Below, piece by piece: positions 7,854 to 16,081 of a stretch of DNA of 34,463 bases. The notes beneath the pieces are model-generated. The model was given only the letters and a program-made list of their open reading frames with translations, ran no database searches and was not told where the DNA came from. Each line of letters opens with the position of its first letter. Position 1 is the stretch's first letter. This DNA is from Clostridiaceae bacterium (GTDB lineage: Bacteria > Bacillota > Clostridia > Clostridiales > Clostridiaceae): the NCBI GenBank assembly GCA_014380625.1, contig JACMJL010000150.1, positions 1-34,463 on the forward strand. Reading direction: 5' to 3'. The position numbers were made by a program, and so were the translations under genes.

Positions 7854-7959
7854 ACTAGGGGTAGCAATAATACGAACTGAGTTTTCAGACCAGTCAAAGG
7901 ATGCAGTTTCTTTATAGGTTTTTATTTTAGTCGCCCCCAGTCAAGATACTATTATTTTT

Positions 7960-8003
7960 TCACATGATTTTGTGATGTTTTATATATTGTAAACCTTTAT
8001 AAT
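7960..8003 (+). promoter_or_regulatory. Divergent control region: palindrome plus weak promoter of the isomerase operon
   Basis: TCACA (7960-7964) and TGTGA (7971-7975) form a palindrome with a 6-nt spacer. Downstream is TATAAT (7998-8003) without a recognisable -35 box, which suggests a promoter that needs an activator, presumably the adjacent AraC-type protein. TGTAAACC at 7989-7996 is a partial cre-like half site. The region is only about 120 nt and serves both divergent genes. Confidence 0.5.
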
Positions 8004-8043
8004 GGAATTGTAAAACTATTATTTATATAAGGAGTGAGGAAAT

Positions 8044-9546
8044 ATGTCAAAATTAATTCCTATAAAACCTATTCAAAAGCCACGTATTGGACTTTACACT
8101 ATAGGACTCAAGGCCTACTGGACTCAATTTCCAGGGCTTAAAGATAGAATGATAGAATATGGTGAGTTTTTAGAAAAGAGCATGTCTGAATATGGAGAAA
8201 TATTTAATTATGGATTAGTAGATACAGAAACAGAAGGAAGAAAGGCTGGAGAGTGGTTTAATGAAAGAAATGTAGATTTAATCTTCTGTCATGCTGGGAC
8301 CTATGCTACAAGTTCAATCCTATTACCAGTTCATCAAATTTGTAAGGCACCTACAGTAATATTAAATTTACAACCAACAGAAAGAATAAATTATGAAAAA
8401 TCAACTACAGGGGAATGGCTTGCACATTGTGGTGCATGCCCTGTACCAGAAATATCTAATGCCTTTCACAGGGCTGGAATAAACTTTAGAGTGATAAACG
8501 GATTACTAGGATTAGATTACACTCCCAAAATTTCTATGACAAATGAAAATACTAGTGGAAGAAAAGAAGCAATTAATGCATGGAAAAATATTAGCGAATG
8601 GATTAGGGCTACTTCAGTTAAGGCAAATTTAAAGCACAGTAACTTTGGATTCTTAGGTGGATACTATAGTGGCATGTTAGATATGTACAGTGATTTTGCC
8701 ATGGTACAAGCACAAACTGGAATGCATATAGAGGTCCTTGAAATGTGTGATCTTGATAGATTCCTGGAAATTGTCACTGAGGATGAAGTAAAAGAAAAAA
8801 TGGAAGAAGTGTACGAGATGTTTCAGCTTAGCGGGGATTCAGCTTCAGACCCCTTAGCAAAGAAACCCACAGAAGAACAAATAAGTTGGTCCTGCAGAGT
8901 AGCAGCAGCTCAAGAAAAAATGGTTAAGGAATATAATTTAGATGCTTTAACTTACTATTATCATGGAGCTGAAGGAAATCATTATGAAAAAGTACAGGGT
9001 GGGTTTATAATAGGACATTCTTTATTGACTGCAAAAGGAATTCCTTGTGCTGGAGAGGGTGATTTAAAAACAAACCTAGCTATGAAGATATGTGATATTT
9101 TAGGAGTAGGCGGTAGTTTTTCTGAAATTGTAGTTACGGATTATGTGGATGAAACTATTATTTTAGGTCATGACGGGCCTTTCCATATAGCAATATCAGA
9201 TGGAAAGCCAATTCTAAGGGGGATGGGTTTATATCATGGAAAGAAAGGAACCGGTGTGTCAGTTGAAGCTAAAGTAAGAACTGGAGATATTACTACACTT
9301 AATGTAACTCAAACTATAGAGGGTAGGCTTAAATTTATAATTAGTGAAGGAAAATCTACAAATGGTCCTATAATGCAGATTGGAAATACTCAAACACCTA
9401 TTAAATTTAAAAAGCACCCTGATGAATACATGGATCAATGGTTTGCTGAAGCACCTACACATCATTGTGCAATGTCTGTTGGAAATAATGCATCATTATT
9501 TCAAAAAGTTGCAGAACTTTTAGAGATAAAATGTGTAACTTTGTGA
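8044..9546 (+). CDS. L-fucose/L-arabinose isomerase-family protein
   Basis: The 500-residue protein belongs to the aldose-ketose isomerase group containing AraA and FucI. It has the length of AraA rather than of E. coli FucI (about 590). The C-terminal half carries CAGEGDLKTNLAMK (about 337-350), LGHDGPFHIAISDGKP (about 375-390) and APTHHCAMSVGN (about 472-483), where the metal-binding Glu and His residues of AraA lie; EGNHYE is near 315. It isomerises an aldose to a ketose in the cytoplasm. Because a true RhaA is encoded elsewhere in the window and a BMC aldolase is nearby, L-fucose is the most sensible substrate, but the sequence alone does not settle it. RBS AAGGAG precedes ATG 8044. A mutarotase-like gene follows 31 nt later. 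Confidence 0.8.
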   Translation: MSKLIPIKPIQKPRIGLYTIGLKAYWTQFPGLKDRMIEYGEFLEKSMSEYGEIFNYGLVDTETEGRKAGEWFNERNVDLIFCHAGTYATSSILLPVHQICKAPTVILNLQPTERINYEKSTTGEWLAHCGACPVPEISNAFHRAGINFRVINGLLGLDYTPKISMTNENTSGRKEAINAWKNISEWIRATSVKANLKHSNFGFLGGYYSGMLDMYSDFAMVQAQTGMHIEVLEMCDLDRFLEIVTEDEVKEKMEEVYEMFQLSGDSASDPLAKKPTEEQISWSCRVAAAQEKMVKEYNLDALTYYYHGAEGNHYEKVQGGFIIGHSLLTAKGIPCAGEGDLKTNLAMKICDILGVGGSFSEIVVTDYVDETIILGHDGPFHIAISDGKPILRGMGLYHGKKGTGVSVEAKVRTGDITTLNVTQTIEGRLKFIISEGKSTNGPIMQIGNTQTPIKFKKHPDEYMDQWFAEAPTHHCAMSVGNNASLFQKVAELLEIKCVTL

Positions 9547-9577
9547 TAAAATGAAATAAAGAAATGGAGGTAATAAA

Positions 9578-9904
9578 ATGGTTAATAGTAATAAGTTTGC
9601 ATGGACATGGTTTATTAAAGAAGAGTGTCTTGAGGAATATGTAAAAATGCATCTTGACCCATGGCAAGAGATTATGGTAGAACATACTAAGGCTGGTATA
9701 AAAAACTATTCTATTTTTCAAAATGGAAATCAGTTTTTCTACTGTTTTGAATGTGAGGATGTAGAGGCTGCCTTTGCATACATAGCTAAAAGTGATGCCT
9801 GCAATAAATGGAATGACATAACTTCAACTATGGTAATGGGATCTTTTGATTTTAATGAAGCGGCTCCAATAAAACAAATGCGAGAAGTTTTTTATTTAAA
9901 GTAA
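9578..9904 (+). CDS. L-rhamnose mutarotase-family protein (RhaM-like)
   Basis: This 108-residue ferredoxin-fold protein resembles RhaM/YiiL, which interconverts the anomers of L-rhamnose before isomerisation. Visible family marks are KMHLDPWQEIM (residues about 25-35, with the His), AGIKNYSIFQNGNQFFYCFE (about 43-62) and the EVFYLK end. The usual paired Trp near residue 75-80 of the family is reduced to a single Trp (CNKWND), so the substrate may be another 6-deoxysugar such as L-fucose. It shares an operon with the isomerase, with RBS GGAGG well placed, and a strong terminator follows. Confidence 0.82.
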   Translation: MVNSNKFAWTWFIKEECLEEYVKMHLDPWQEIMVEHTKAGIKNYSIFQNGNQFFYCFECEDVEAAFAYIAKSDACNKWNDITSTMVMGSFDFNEAAPIKQMREVFYLK

Positions 9905-9934
9905 AAGAGTTTGCTATAGGTATAATAAAAGAAT

Positions 9935-9979
9935 AAAAAAGAAAGTCAGACATGTAAGCATGGGTGACTTTCTTTTTTT
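9935..9979 (+). terminator. Strong rho-independent terminator after the isomerase-mutarotase operon
   Basis: GAAAGTCA (9941-9948) pairs with TGACTTTC (9965-9972). The stem is flanked by A6 upstream and T7 downstream, the classic intrinsic terminator form; the A-run and T-run extend the pairing. Confidence 0.9.
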
Positions 9980-10018
9980 ATATGTATTTGAAGGAAAAAA
10001 ACATCGATAATAAAGAAA

Positions 10019-10051
10019 AATATTGCAAAAAGCTAAATAATATTGCAAAAA
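10019..10051 (+). promoter_or_regulatory. Direct repeat with 20-bp period, likely AraC-type activator site
   Basis: AATATTGCAAAAA occurs at 10019-10031 and again at 10039-10051, two helical turns apart on the same DNA face. AraC-family activators bind such direct repeats next to the -35 box, and the downstream copy ends 14 nt before the -35 at 10066. The AraC-type gene at 7035-7853 is the obvious candidate. The 394-nt gap 9905-10298 also holds the terminator, promoter, cre-like sites and leader motif listed separately. Confidence 0.55.
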
Positions 10052-10065
10052 ACGAAAAATAGCTA

Positions 10066-10114
10066 TTTACTTTTTCAAATGTAAACGATATAATAATTAT
10101 AGAAAACGTTTAGA
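10066..10114 (+). promoter_or_regulatory. Promoter of the first sugar transporter with two cre-like sites
   Basis: TTTACT (10066-10071) and TATAAT (10089-10094) are 17 nt apart. TGTAAACGATATAA (10080-10093) overlaps the -10 box, and AGAAAACGTTTAGA (10101-10114), with a perfect AAACGTTT palindrome, covers the start region. Both resemble CcpA cre sites, which would give glucose repression by blocking the promoter. A LacI-type repressor could bind the same kind of site. Confidence 0.6.
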
Positions 10115-10226
10115 AAATTAGATAAGATTAAGCTATTTACATATTAGAGAATTAAATTTTAAATAAGCACTTTTATATTATGAAAATTATATTTGGTTAG
10201 AAAGATAAGAATAATTATTTGAAGTT

Positions 10227-10256
10227 ATTTGGTGCCAAATGAAATAATATGAAGAG
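10227..10256 (+). promoter_or_regulatory. Leader palindrome and motif shared with the deoR leader
   Basis: ATTTGG-TG-CCAAAT (10227-10240) is a palindrome, and from 10236 it runs into CAAATGAAATAATATGAAGA. Nearly the same string, CAAATGAAATAATACGAAAA, lies at 18117-18136 just before the DeoR-type gene; both copies are preceded by ATAATTATT. Such sharing suggests a common operator, possibly of the DeoR-type protein. Confidence 0.5.
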
Positions 10257-10298
10257 TTTCGACTTTTAGATTGTGAATATGAAAAGGGGGAAGGACTA

Positions 10299-11804
10299 GT
10301 GTCTGAATATATTCTTGAATTAAATGGTATTACAAAAACATTTCCGGGAGTTAAAGCTTTAGATAAGGTTAATTTTAAATTAAAGGCAGGCGAAATTCAT
10401 GCTTTAATGGGTGAGAACGGAGCTGGTAAATCTACTTTTATAAAGGTTATCACTGGGGTTTATACACCAGATGAAGGTGAAATAATATTAGATGGTAAGG
10501 TAGTTGTCATGCAGAATCCCAAAAATGCTCAAGCAAAGGGAATTGCAGCTACTTATCAACATGGTAATGTTTATCCGGATTTGACTGTTACAGAAAATAT
10601 TTTCCTTGGCCATGAAAAGGTAGAAAAATGGACTAAGAGAATTTTATGGAATGAAATGCATGCAGACGCAAAAAAATTATTAGATGAGTTAGGTGCTAAT
10701 TTTGAACCTAAGGCTAAGATGGGTGCACTAAGTGTAGCACAACAACAACTAGTTGAAATTGCAAAAGCACTTTCCTCAAATGCAAAGATTATAATAATGG
10801 ACGAGCCTACAGCAGCACTTTCAAAGAGAGAAAGTGAAGAACTTTATAAGATAACCGAAAAGCTTAGAGACAATGGAGCTGCTATAATTTTTATTTCTCA
10901 TAGATTTGAGGATATGTACAGGCTAGCAAGTAAGGTTACCGTATTTAGAGATTCTAAATATATCGGAAGTTGGAAAGTTGATGAGATTACAAATGAAAAT
11001 TTAATTATTGCAATGGTTGGTCGTGAAATTTCTCAATTATTCCCTAAAAAGCAAGTAGAACCAGGAGAAGAAATTCTGCGACTGGAAGGATTTTCTAAGC
11101 TAGGTCATTTTGCTGATATTTCCTTCTCTATTCATAAAGGTGAAATCCTTGGATTAACTGGTCTTGTTGGAGCGGGCAGAACGGAAGTATGTCAGACTAT
11201 TTTTGGAATCCTTCAACCAGATTCTGGAGCCTTATATTTAAATGGAAAAGAGATTAAAGTAAAAACTCCATTAGAGGCAATGAATTTTGGTATAGGATAT
11301 TTGCCTGAGGATAGACAAAAGCAAGGGTTAATACTTAGTTGGGGAATCGGAGAAAATATTACCTTACCAGTTATAGAAAAGTTCTCTAGACCTCAAGGGT
11401 TAGATGTGAAAAAAGAAAGAGCAGTAGCTAAACTTTTAGCAGAAAAAGTAGATGTAAAAGCAAACAGTCTTTTCACTCTTGGAAGTCAACTATCAGGTGG
11501 AAATCAACAAAAGGTAGTAATAGCAAAAATGCTAGCAGCGGATTTGAAGATTATAATCCTTGATGAACCTACAAAGGGTGTTGATGTTGGTGCAAAAGCT
11601 GCAATTTATGAAATGATGGGTGAGTTAGCTTCACAGGGATATGCTATCATTATGATTTCTTCTGAGATGCCTGAGATGTTAGGCATGAGCGATAGAATTG
11701 TAGTAATGCGTGATGGAAGAATCACTAAAATATTTGATAGGAAAGATGCCTCGCAGGAAAAAATCCTTGAAGCAGCAATGTCAACAGCAGGAAAGAAGAA
11801 GTAG
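10299..11804 (+). CDS. rhaT: Sugar ABC transporter ATP-binding protein (rhamnose type)
   Basis: The 501-residue protein has two fused ATPase domains, as in RbsA, MglA and rhizobial RhaT. Domain 1 has Walker A GENGAGKST (about 39-47), signature LSVAQQQ and Walker B IIIMDEPTAAL. Domain 2 has the degenerate Walker A GLVGAGRTE normal for this family, signature LSGGNQQK and Walker B IIILDEPTKGVD. It powers import of a monosaccharide through the two permeases that follow. The start is GTG 10299, with AAGGGGG (10284-10290) at 8 nt. The RhaS-type binding protein at the operon end points to L-rhamnose or a related deoxysugar as cargo; the symbol follows rhizobial usage. Confidence 0.9.
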   Translation: MSEYILELNGITKTFPGVKALDKVNFKLKAGEIHALMGENGAGKSTFIKVITGVYTPDEGEIILDGKVVVMQNPKNAQAKGIAATYQHGNVYPDLTVTENIFLGHEKVEKWTKRILWNEMHADAKKLLDELGANFEPKAKMGALSVAQQQLVEIAKALSSNAKIIIMDEPTAALSKRESEELYKITEKLRDNGAAIIFISHRFEDMYRLASKVTVFRDSKYIGSWKVDEITNENLIIAMVGREISQLFPKKQVEPGEEILRLEGFSKLGHFADISFSIHKGEILGLTGLVGAGRTEVCQTIFGILQPDSGALYLNGKEIKVKTPLEAMNFGIGYLPEDRQKQGLILSWGIGENITLPVIEKFSRPQGLDVKKERAVAKLLAEKVDVKANSLFTLGSQLSGGNQQKVVIAKMLAADLKIIILDEPTKGVDVGAKAAIYEMMGELASQGYAIIMISSEMPEMLGMSDRIVVMRDGRITKIFDRKDASQEKILEAAMSTAGKKK

Positions 11805-11830
11805 CAATAAAATAAATTAAGAGGTGAGAA

Positions 11831-12844
11831 ATGTTTATGGCTGAAAAAGTTTTAAAAAAGATAGGTATTAAAACGACTTCTGGAAAAACCAGAGAATTAG
11901 GGATGATAGGCTTTATAATTGTTATTTCTATTTTTGTGCAAATGCGTAATCCAAACTTTTTGACTCTCGAGAATATTAACGATTTAGTTAAAAATACAGC
12001 GATTTTAAGTATTTTAGCAGTGGGTATGATGCTGGTTATGATAACAAAAGGTATTGATCTTTCCATTGGAGCAACACTAGCTTTAGCTGGAATGAGTGCA
12101 TCTCTTATGGTAAGTAATAATCCAAGCATGAGTCCCATAATTGCTATTGGCATAGGTATAGCGGTTGGTACCCTTTGCGGAGCAGTTGTTGGTGGACTTG
12201 TTTCTAAAGGTGGAATTTACCCCATTATTGCTACCTTAGGAATGATGAATGTATACAGAGGTTTAACTTTTAAAGCAAGTGGTGGGAAGTGGGTAAGTGC
12301 ACAACAGATGTCAGCTAGTTTTAAGGGTATAGCAACTGGTTCTATATTAGGGATTAATAATTTGATTTTTATAGCTATTATAATTTATATCATAAGCTAT
12401 TACTTTATTAATCATACAAGAACCGGTAGAAAAATTTATGCTGTAGGTAGTAATCCAGAATCTGCTGAAGTTAGTGGTATAAACAATAAGAGAATATTAT
12501 TTATGGTTTATACAATAATGGGAGCATTAGCAGGACTTGCAGGTGTTTTATGGGTATCAAAATTTGCTTCAGCACAGGGCGATACTGCAAGTGGTTATGA
12601 GTTAAGTGTTATTGCAGCCTGCGTTTTAGGCGGAGTAAGTAGTTCAGGTGGTTCAGGAACTATTTCAGGAATTCTTATAGGATCGCTTCTTCTTGGAATT
12701 TTAAATAATGCCCTACCACTGATAAACGTATCTACCTTTTGGCAAAACGCAATACAAGGATCAATTATTCTTATTGCTATAATTGTAAATACTATTGTTA
12801 AAAGAAGAGTGGATAAAACTAATCTCAGTAGGAGGAAGATATAA
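11831..12844 (+). CDS. rhaP: Sugar ABC transporter permease (RbsC/RhaP family)
   Basis: This is a 337-residue inner-membrane permease of the BPD_transp_2 family, with about eight to ten hydrophobic segments. It shows the family's ITKGIDLSIGATLALAG stretch (about 73-89) and YELSVIAACVLGGVSSSGG with the EAA-like loop that contacts the ATPase (about 256-274). It starts 26 nt after the ATPase gene (RBS GAGGTG, ATG 11831; a second ATG at 11837 is also usable) and ends 2 nt before the next permease. It forms a heterodimer with that second permease, as in rhamnose and autoinducer-2 transporters; pairing is inferred from the operon. Confidence 0.88.
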   Translation: MFMAEKVLKKIGIKTTSGKTRELGMIGFIIVISIFVQMRNPNFLTLENINDLVKNTAILSILAVGMMLVMITKGIDLSIGATLALAGMSASLMVSNNPSMSPIIAIGIGIAVGTLCGAVVGGLVSKGGIYPIIATLGMMNVYRGLTFKASGGKWVSAQQMSASFKGIATGSILGINNLIFIAIIIYIISYYFINHTRTGRKIYAVGSNPESAEVSGINNKRILFMVYTIMGALAGLAGVLWVSKFASAQGDTASGYELSVIAACVLGGVSSSGGSGTISGILIGSLLLGILNNALPLINVSTFWQNAIQGSIILIAIIVNTIVKRRVDKTNLSRRKI

Positions 12845-12846
12845 GT

Positions 12847-13836
12847 ATGAAAGCGCAGAGAGTTATTATTGATAAAAAAGAATTTACACTTAAGAGTTTT
12901 TTCTTCCAATGGGAATGGTTACTTGTACTAATATTTATTGTTATGACTGTGGTTAATTCATCATTAACTCCATACTATCTAGATGCTGATAATTTAATTG
13001 GTGCCACTATGGAATTTCTTGATAAAGCATTTATTGTTTTACCTATGGTATTTATAATAATTCTTGCTGATATTGATATTTCCGTAGCCTCTACAATTGC
13101 CTTATCTTCAGTAATTATGGGCGTGCTTTATAATAAGGGCGTACCAATGCCTTTAGCTATAGTGATTTGCCTTTCTGTTGGAATCCTATGTGGTTTCATA
13201 AATGGACTTTTAGTAACAAAGTTTAAAGAGTTATCTTCTATGATTATTACTCTTTCAACTATGATTCTATATAGGGGAATAGCCTACATCATACTTAAAG
13301 ATCAAGCAGCGGGTAAATTTCCCGAGTGGTTTAATTATCTTAGCTGGGGATATGTAGGACCTATACCTTTCATACTTATTGTGTTCATAGTTTTCGCAGT
13401 GATTTTTACCTTTCTACTTCACAAAACTGCCTTTGGAAGACGAGTTTATGCAATAGGCAGTAATCCCATTGCAAGTAGATTTACTGGAATACAAGTTGAT
13501 AAAATAAAAATTATCGTATTTACCTTGGCAGGTCTTATGGCTGCCGTAACTGCTTTATTCTTAACTTCTAGAATGGGTAGTACAAGACCAAACGTAGCTA
13601 ACGGTTATGAATTAGATGTAATAACTATGGTTGTACTAGGTGGTATTAGTACTGCAGGCGGAAAAGGAAAAATCTATGGAGCTATAATATCAATTTTCCT
13701 ACTAGGGTTTTTAAGATATGGTCTTGGATTATTTAATGTTCCTGCTCAAACCTTGTTAATTATAACCGGAGCTTTATTAATTGGAGCAGTTATGATACCA
13801 AATATAAAGTTTAAAAAAACGAGGTTTAGACAGTAG
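12847..13836 (+). CDS. rhaQ: Sugar ABC transporter permease (RbsC/RhaQ family)
   Basis: This 329-residue permease is a paralogue of the preceding one in the same family. It shows ILADIDISVASTIALSSVIM (about 71-90), IYGAIISIFLLGFLRYGLGL near the C-terminus and YELDVITMVVLGGISTAGGK as the ATPase-contact region. The variant DIDIS in place of the usual DLS is typical of RhaQ/LsrD-like second permeases. RBS AGGAGG (12831-12836) overlaps the end of the upstream gene and the gap is 2 nt, so the two permeases are translationally coupled and made in equal amounts. Confidence 0.88.
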   Translation: MKAQRVIIDKKEFTLKSFFFQWEWLLVLIFIVMTVVNSSLTPYYLDADNLIGATMEFLDKAFIVLPMVFIIILADIDISVASTIALSSVIMGVLYNKGVPMPLAIVICLSVGILCGFINGLLVTKFKELSSMIITLSTMILYRGIAYIILKDQAAGKFPEWFNYLSWGYVGPIPFILIVFIVFAVIFTFLLHKTAFGRRVYAIGSNPIASRFTGIQVDKIKIIVFTLAGLMAAVTALFLTSRMGSTRPNVANGYELDVITMVVLGGISTAGGKGKIYGAIISIFLLGFLRYGLGLFNVPAQTLLIITGALLIGAVMIPNIKFKKTRFRQ

Positions 13837-13907
13837 TAAACACTGATTATGAACCAGGTAAAACTGTTTTATATATAAATGAATACAAAAAATAAGGGGG
13901 AAATGAA

Positions 13908-14948
13908 ATGAAAAAAGCATTATTAACAATGATGGTCCTTGGATTAACACTATCAACACTTGCAGGATGTAGCACTTCATCATCTAGTTCTTCAACATCT
14001 ACAGCAGCAACAGGTGGAAAACAAAAGTATGCAATTATTGTAAAGAACACTGGAAATCCTTACAATGAAAAGGAAATGGAAGGTTATAATAAGGCAATAG
14101 AAGAGATTGGTGGAGAAGTTATAACAAAAGCACCAGATCAACCAACTGCTGAAGCTCAAATTCAAATGATTAATGAACTTATTACACAAAAGGTTGTTTC
14201 AATTGCAATAGCTGCAAATGATCCTGATGCATTACAACCAGCACTTAAAAAGGCAATGGCTGCAGGAATTAAAGTTATATCTCTTGATTCAGCAGTAAAT
14301 GCTGACAGTCGTATGGTTCATGTTAATCAAGCAGATCCAAATGCAATAGGCCGTGTTGAAATCGAAACTATTGCTAAAATGATAGACTATAAAGGTGAAA
14401 TAGCAATTTTAAGTGCAACTTCACAAGCAACAAATCAAAATTCTTGGATTGAAGTTATGAAGAAGACATTACAAGATTCAAAATACAAAGATATGAAACT
14501 TGTTAAAGTTGCTTTTGGTGATGATTTAAGAGACAAGAGTGTTTCTGAAACAGAAGCATTGTTAAAAACTTATCCTAACCTTAAAGGTATCGTTGCACCT
14601 TCAACTGTTGCTGTAGCAGCTGCTGCTAAGGTATTAACAGATAAAGGATTAAAAGGAAAAGTACAATTAACAGGACTTGGACTTCCAAGTGAAATGGCAG
14701 ATTATATAACTAGTGGAGTATCAACTGCAGTTCACCTTTGGAATCCAATGGATGTTGGATACTTAGCTGGATATACTTCAGAAGCTTTAGTAAAAGGAAC
14801 TATTACTGGTAAAGCAGGAGATAAGTTTAAAGCAGGAACTCTTGGAGATAAAGAAGTTATTACAGTAGGAAAAGGAACTGAAATTATGCTTGGCGATCCC
14901 TTTGAATTTAATGCAAGCAACATAGATCAGTGGAAAAAAGTATATTAA
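13908..14948 (+). CDS. rhaS: Rhamnose-type sugar-binding lipoprotein (RhaS-like)
   Basis: This is the 346-residue extracellular solute-binding component of the transporter. It begins with a lipoprotein signal peptide (lipobox LAGC near residue 21, then a Ser-rich tether) and continues as a periplasmic-binding-protein type 1 fold. The motifs GIVAPSTVAVAAAAKVLTDK, LTGLGLPSEM, HLWNPMDVGYLAGY and MLGDPFEFN match the rhamnose-binding subfamily closely as I remember it, which is why rhamnose is favoured over ribose or galactose. Here rhaS means the binding protein of the rhizobial system, not the E. coli regulator. RBS AAGGGGG precedes ATG 13908, and a strong terminator follows. Confidence 0.88.
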   Translation: MKKALLTMMVLGLTLSTLAGCSTSSSSSSTSTAATGGKQKYAIIVKNTGNPYNEKEMEGYNKAIEEIGGEVITKAPDQPTAEAQIQMINELITQKVVSIAIAANDPDALQPALKKAMAAGIKVISLDSAVNADSRMVHVNQADPNAIGRVEIETIAKMIDYKGEIAILSATSQATNQNSWIEVMKKTLQDSKYKDMKLVKVAFGDDLRDKSVSETEALLKTYPNLKGIVAPSTVAVAAAAKVLTDKGLKGKVQLTGLGLPSEMADYITSGVSTAVHLWNPMDVGYLAGYTSEALVKGTITGKAGDKFKAGTLGDKEVITVGKGTEIMLGDPFEFNASNIDQWKKVY

Positions 14949-14979
14949 GATAACCCCCTTCAAATTATTATATAAAGAT

Positions 14980-15011
14980 GCTCCCTACAAAAAAACTTGT
15001 AGGGGGCGTTT
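14980..15011 (+). terminator. Rho-independent terminator after the first transporter operon
   Basis: GCTCCCTACAA (14980-14990) pairs with TTGTAGGGGGC (14997-15007) in an 11-bp stem with one G-U pair and loop AAAAAC, followed by GTTTT. Confidence 0.9.
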
Positions 15012-15047
15012 TCAAATATAATAATTTTATTTCTTATTAATAAATGT

Positions 15048-15075
15048 TATAATTGCCTTGTAAACGATTTGTAAA
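15048..15075 (+). promoter_or_regulatory. Promoter -10 box and TTGTAAA direct repeat before the second transporter
   Basis: TATAAT lies at 15048-15053, with only a weak -35 (TTTTAT, 15025-15030). Immediately downstream is TTGTAAACGATTTGTAAA (15058-15075), which contains two TTGTAAA copies 11 bp apart and a cre-like core. The 10-mer TGTAAACGAT is also found in the first transporter promoter at 10080-10089, so the two promoters may share a repressor such as CcpA. Confidence 0.5.
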
Positions 15076-15108
15076 TTTAAAAAAATACTCAGTGAGGTAG
15101 TTTGAAAA

Positions 15109-16050
15109 ATGAAATTTTGGAATTTGTGGGATAAAGCAGGCATTTATATAATATCAATTATAACTTTGTTAATCTTTGCAATTTTAACTCCTAATATATT
15201 AACGATTACTAATATAGTAAATCTGTTAGTACAGGTATCTATGGTAGCAATTGCAGCTGCAGGAATGACTTTTGCTATAACTAGTGGAAGTTTTGATCTT
15301 TCAATTGGTGCTACCTTATCTATGACAACCTGTGTACTTGCAATCAATATACCAGGGTTAGGACTATTTTTATCCGTGGTATTAGCTTTGTTTGTAGGTG
15401 TAATTCTAGGCTTAATAAATGGAATAATTATTACAAAGTTGAAGGTTCAAACCTTTGTTGCAACCTTGGCTACTATGATTATTTATAGAGGCTTATCTTC
15501 AATATACACACATGGACAAGATGTAACTTTGATAAATTATAGACAAATTAAAATGTTTTCAAGTGGTGAAATTTTATTTATACCTGTGCCAATAATAATA
15601 ACTATAATTGTATATATCTTATTTCATCTTATATTTAAATATTCTTTATTTAGTTTATTTGTGAGAAGTATAGGCTCTAATGAAAAAATTGCTAGAATGA
15701 CTGGCTTAAAAGTGGATAGAACTATAATCTGTATTTTTATAATGACAGCAGTTACCTCGGTAATTGCGGGTATAATTCAAACCTCAGAGTTATTAACTGG
15801 TAATGGAAAGTTTGGAGTGGGTTTTGAATTAGAAGTTATAACAGCAACTATACTAGGGGGTACAAGGCTTTCTGGTGGAAAAGGAAACTTATGGGGTACT
15901 TTATGTGCAGCCATAATGCTTGGAATTATTAAAAATGGGTTAAACCTACTCGGGATTTCAGATAACTATCAGCGTTTGATAACAGGAATAATATTAGTTT
16001 TAGCCTTATCAACTAGTGGAGTTATGGAGAAAAAAGGTGATGTCTTTTAA
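15109..16050 (+). CDS. Sugar ABC transporter permease, second system
   Basis: This 313-residue permease of the RbsC family has about eight membrane segments. It shows ITSGSFDLSIGATLSMTTCV (about 58-77) and FELEVITATILGGTRLSGGK (about 239-258). It begins an operon separate from the rhamnose-type transporter, with RBS GTGAGGT before ATG 15109. It is followed 31 nt later by a second permease, then by a binding protein. The substrate is unknown; the context (DeoR-type regulator, rhaA nearby) suggests another deoxysugar, a pentose or an oligosaccharide breakdown product. Confidence 0.85.
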   Translation: MKFWNLWDKAGIYIISIITLLIFAILTPNILTITNIVNLLVQVSMVAIAAAGMTFAITSGSFDLSIGATLSMTTCVLAINIPGLGLFLSVVLALFVGVILGLINGIIITKLKVQTFVATLATMIIYRGLSSIYTHGQDVTLINYRQIKMFSSGEILFIPVPIIITIIVYILFHLIFKYSLFSLFVRSIGSNEKIARMTGLKVDRTIICIFIMTAVTSVIAGIIQTSELLTGNGKFGVGFELEVITATILGGTRLSGGKGNLWGTLCAAIMLGIIKNGLNLLGISDNYQRLITGIILVLALSTSGVMEKKGDVF

Positions 16051-16081
16051 TTTTAAAACCAGCAAAAGGGGAGGTGGGTAA

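Noticed and set aside
7960-7975. CRP site
   Set aside because: The arms are in the opposite order (TCACA-N6-TGTGA), and CRP-cAMP control is not expected in Clostridia; kept only as a generic palindrome.
11725-12153. 142-codon ORF on the minus strand opposite the transporter genes
   Set aside because: Antisense to strongly supported ATPase and permease codons, with no RBS or family features.
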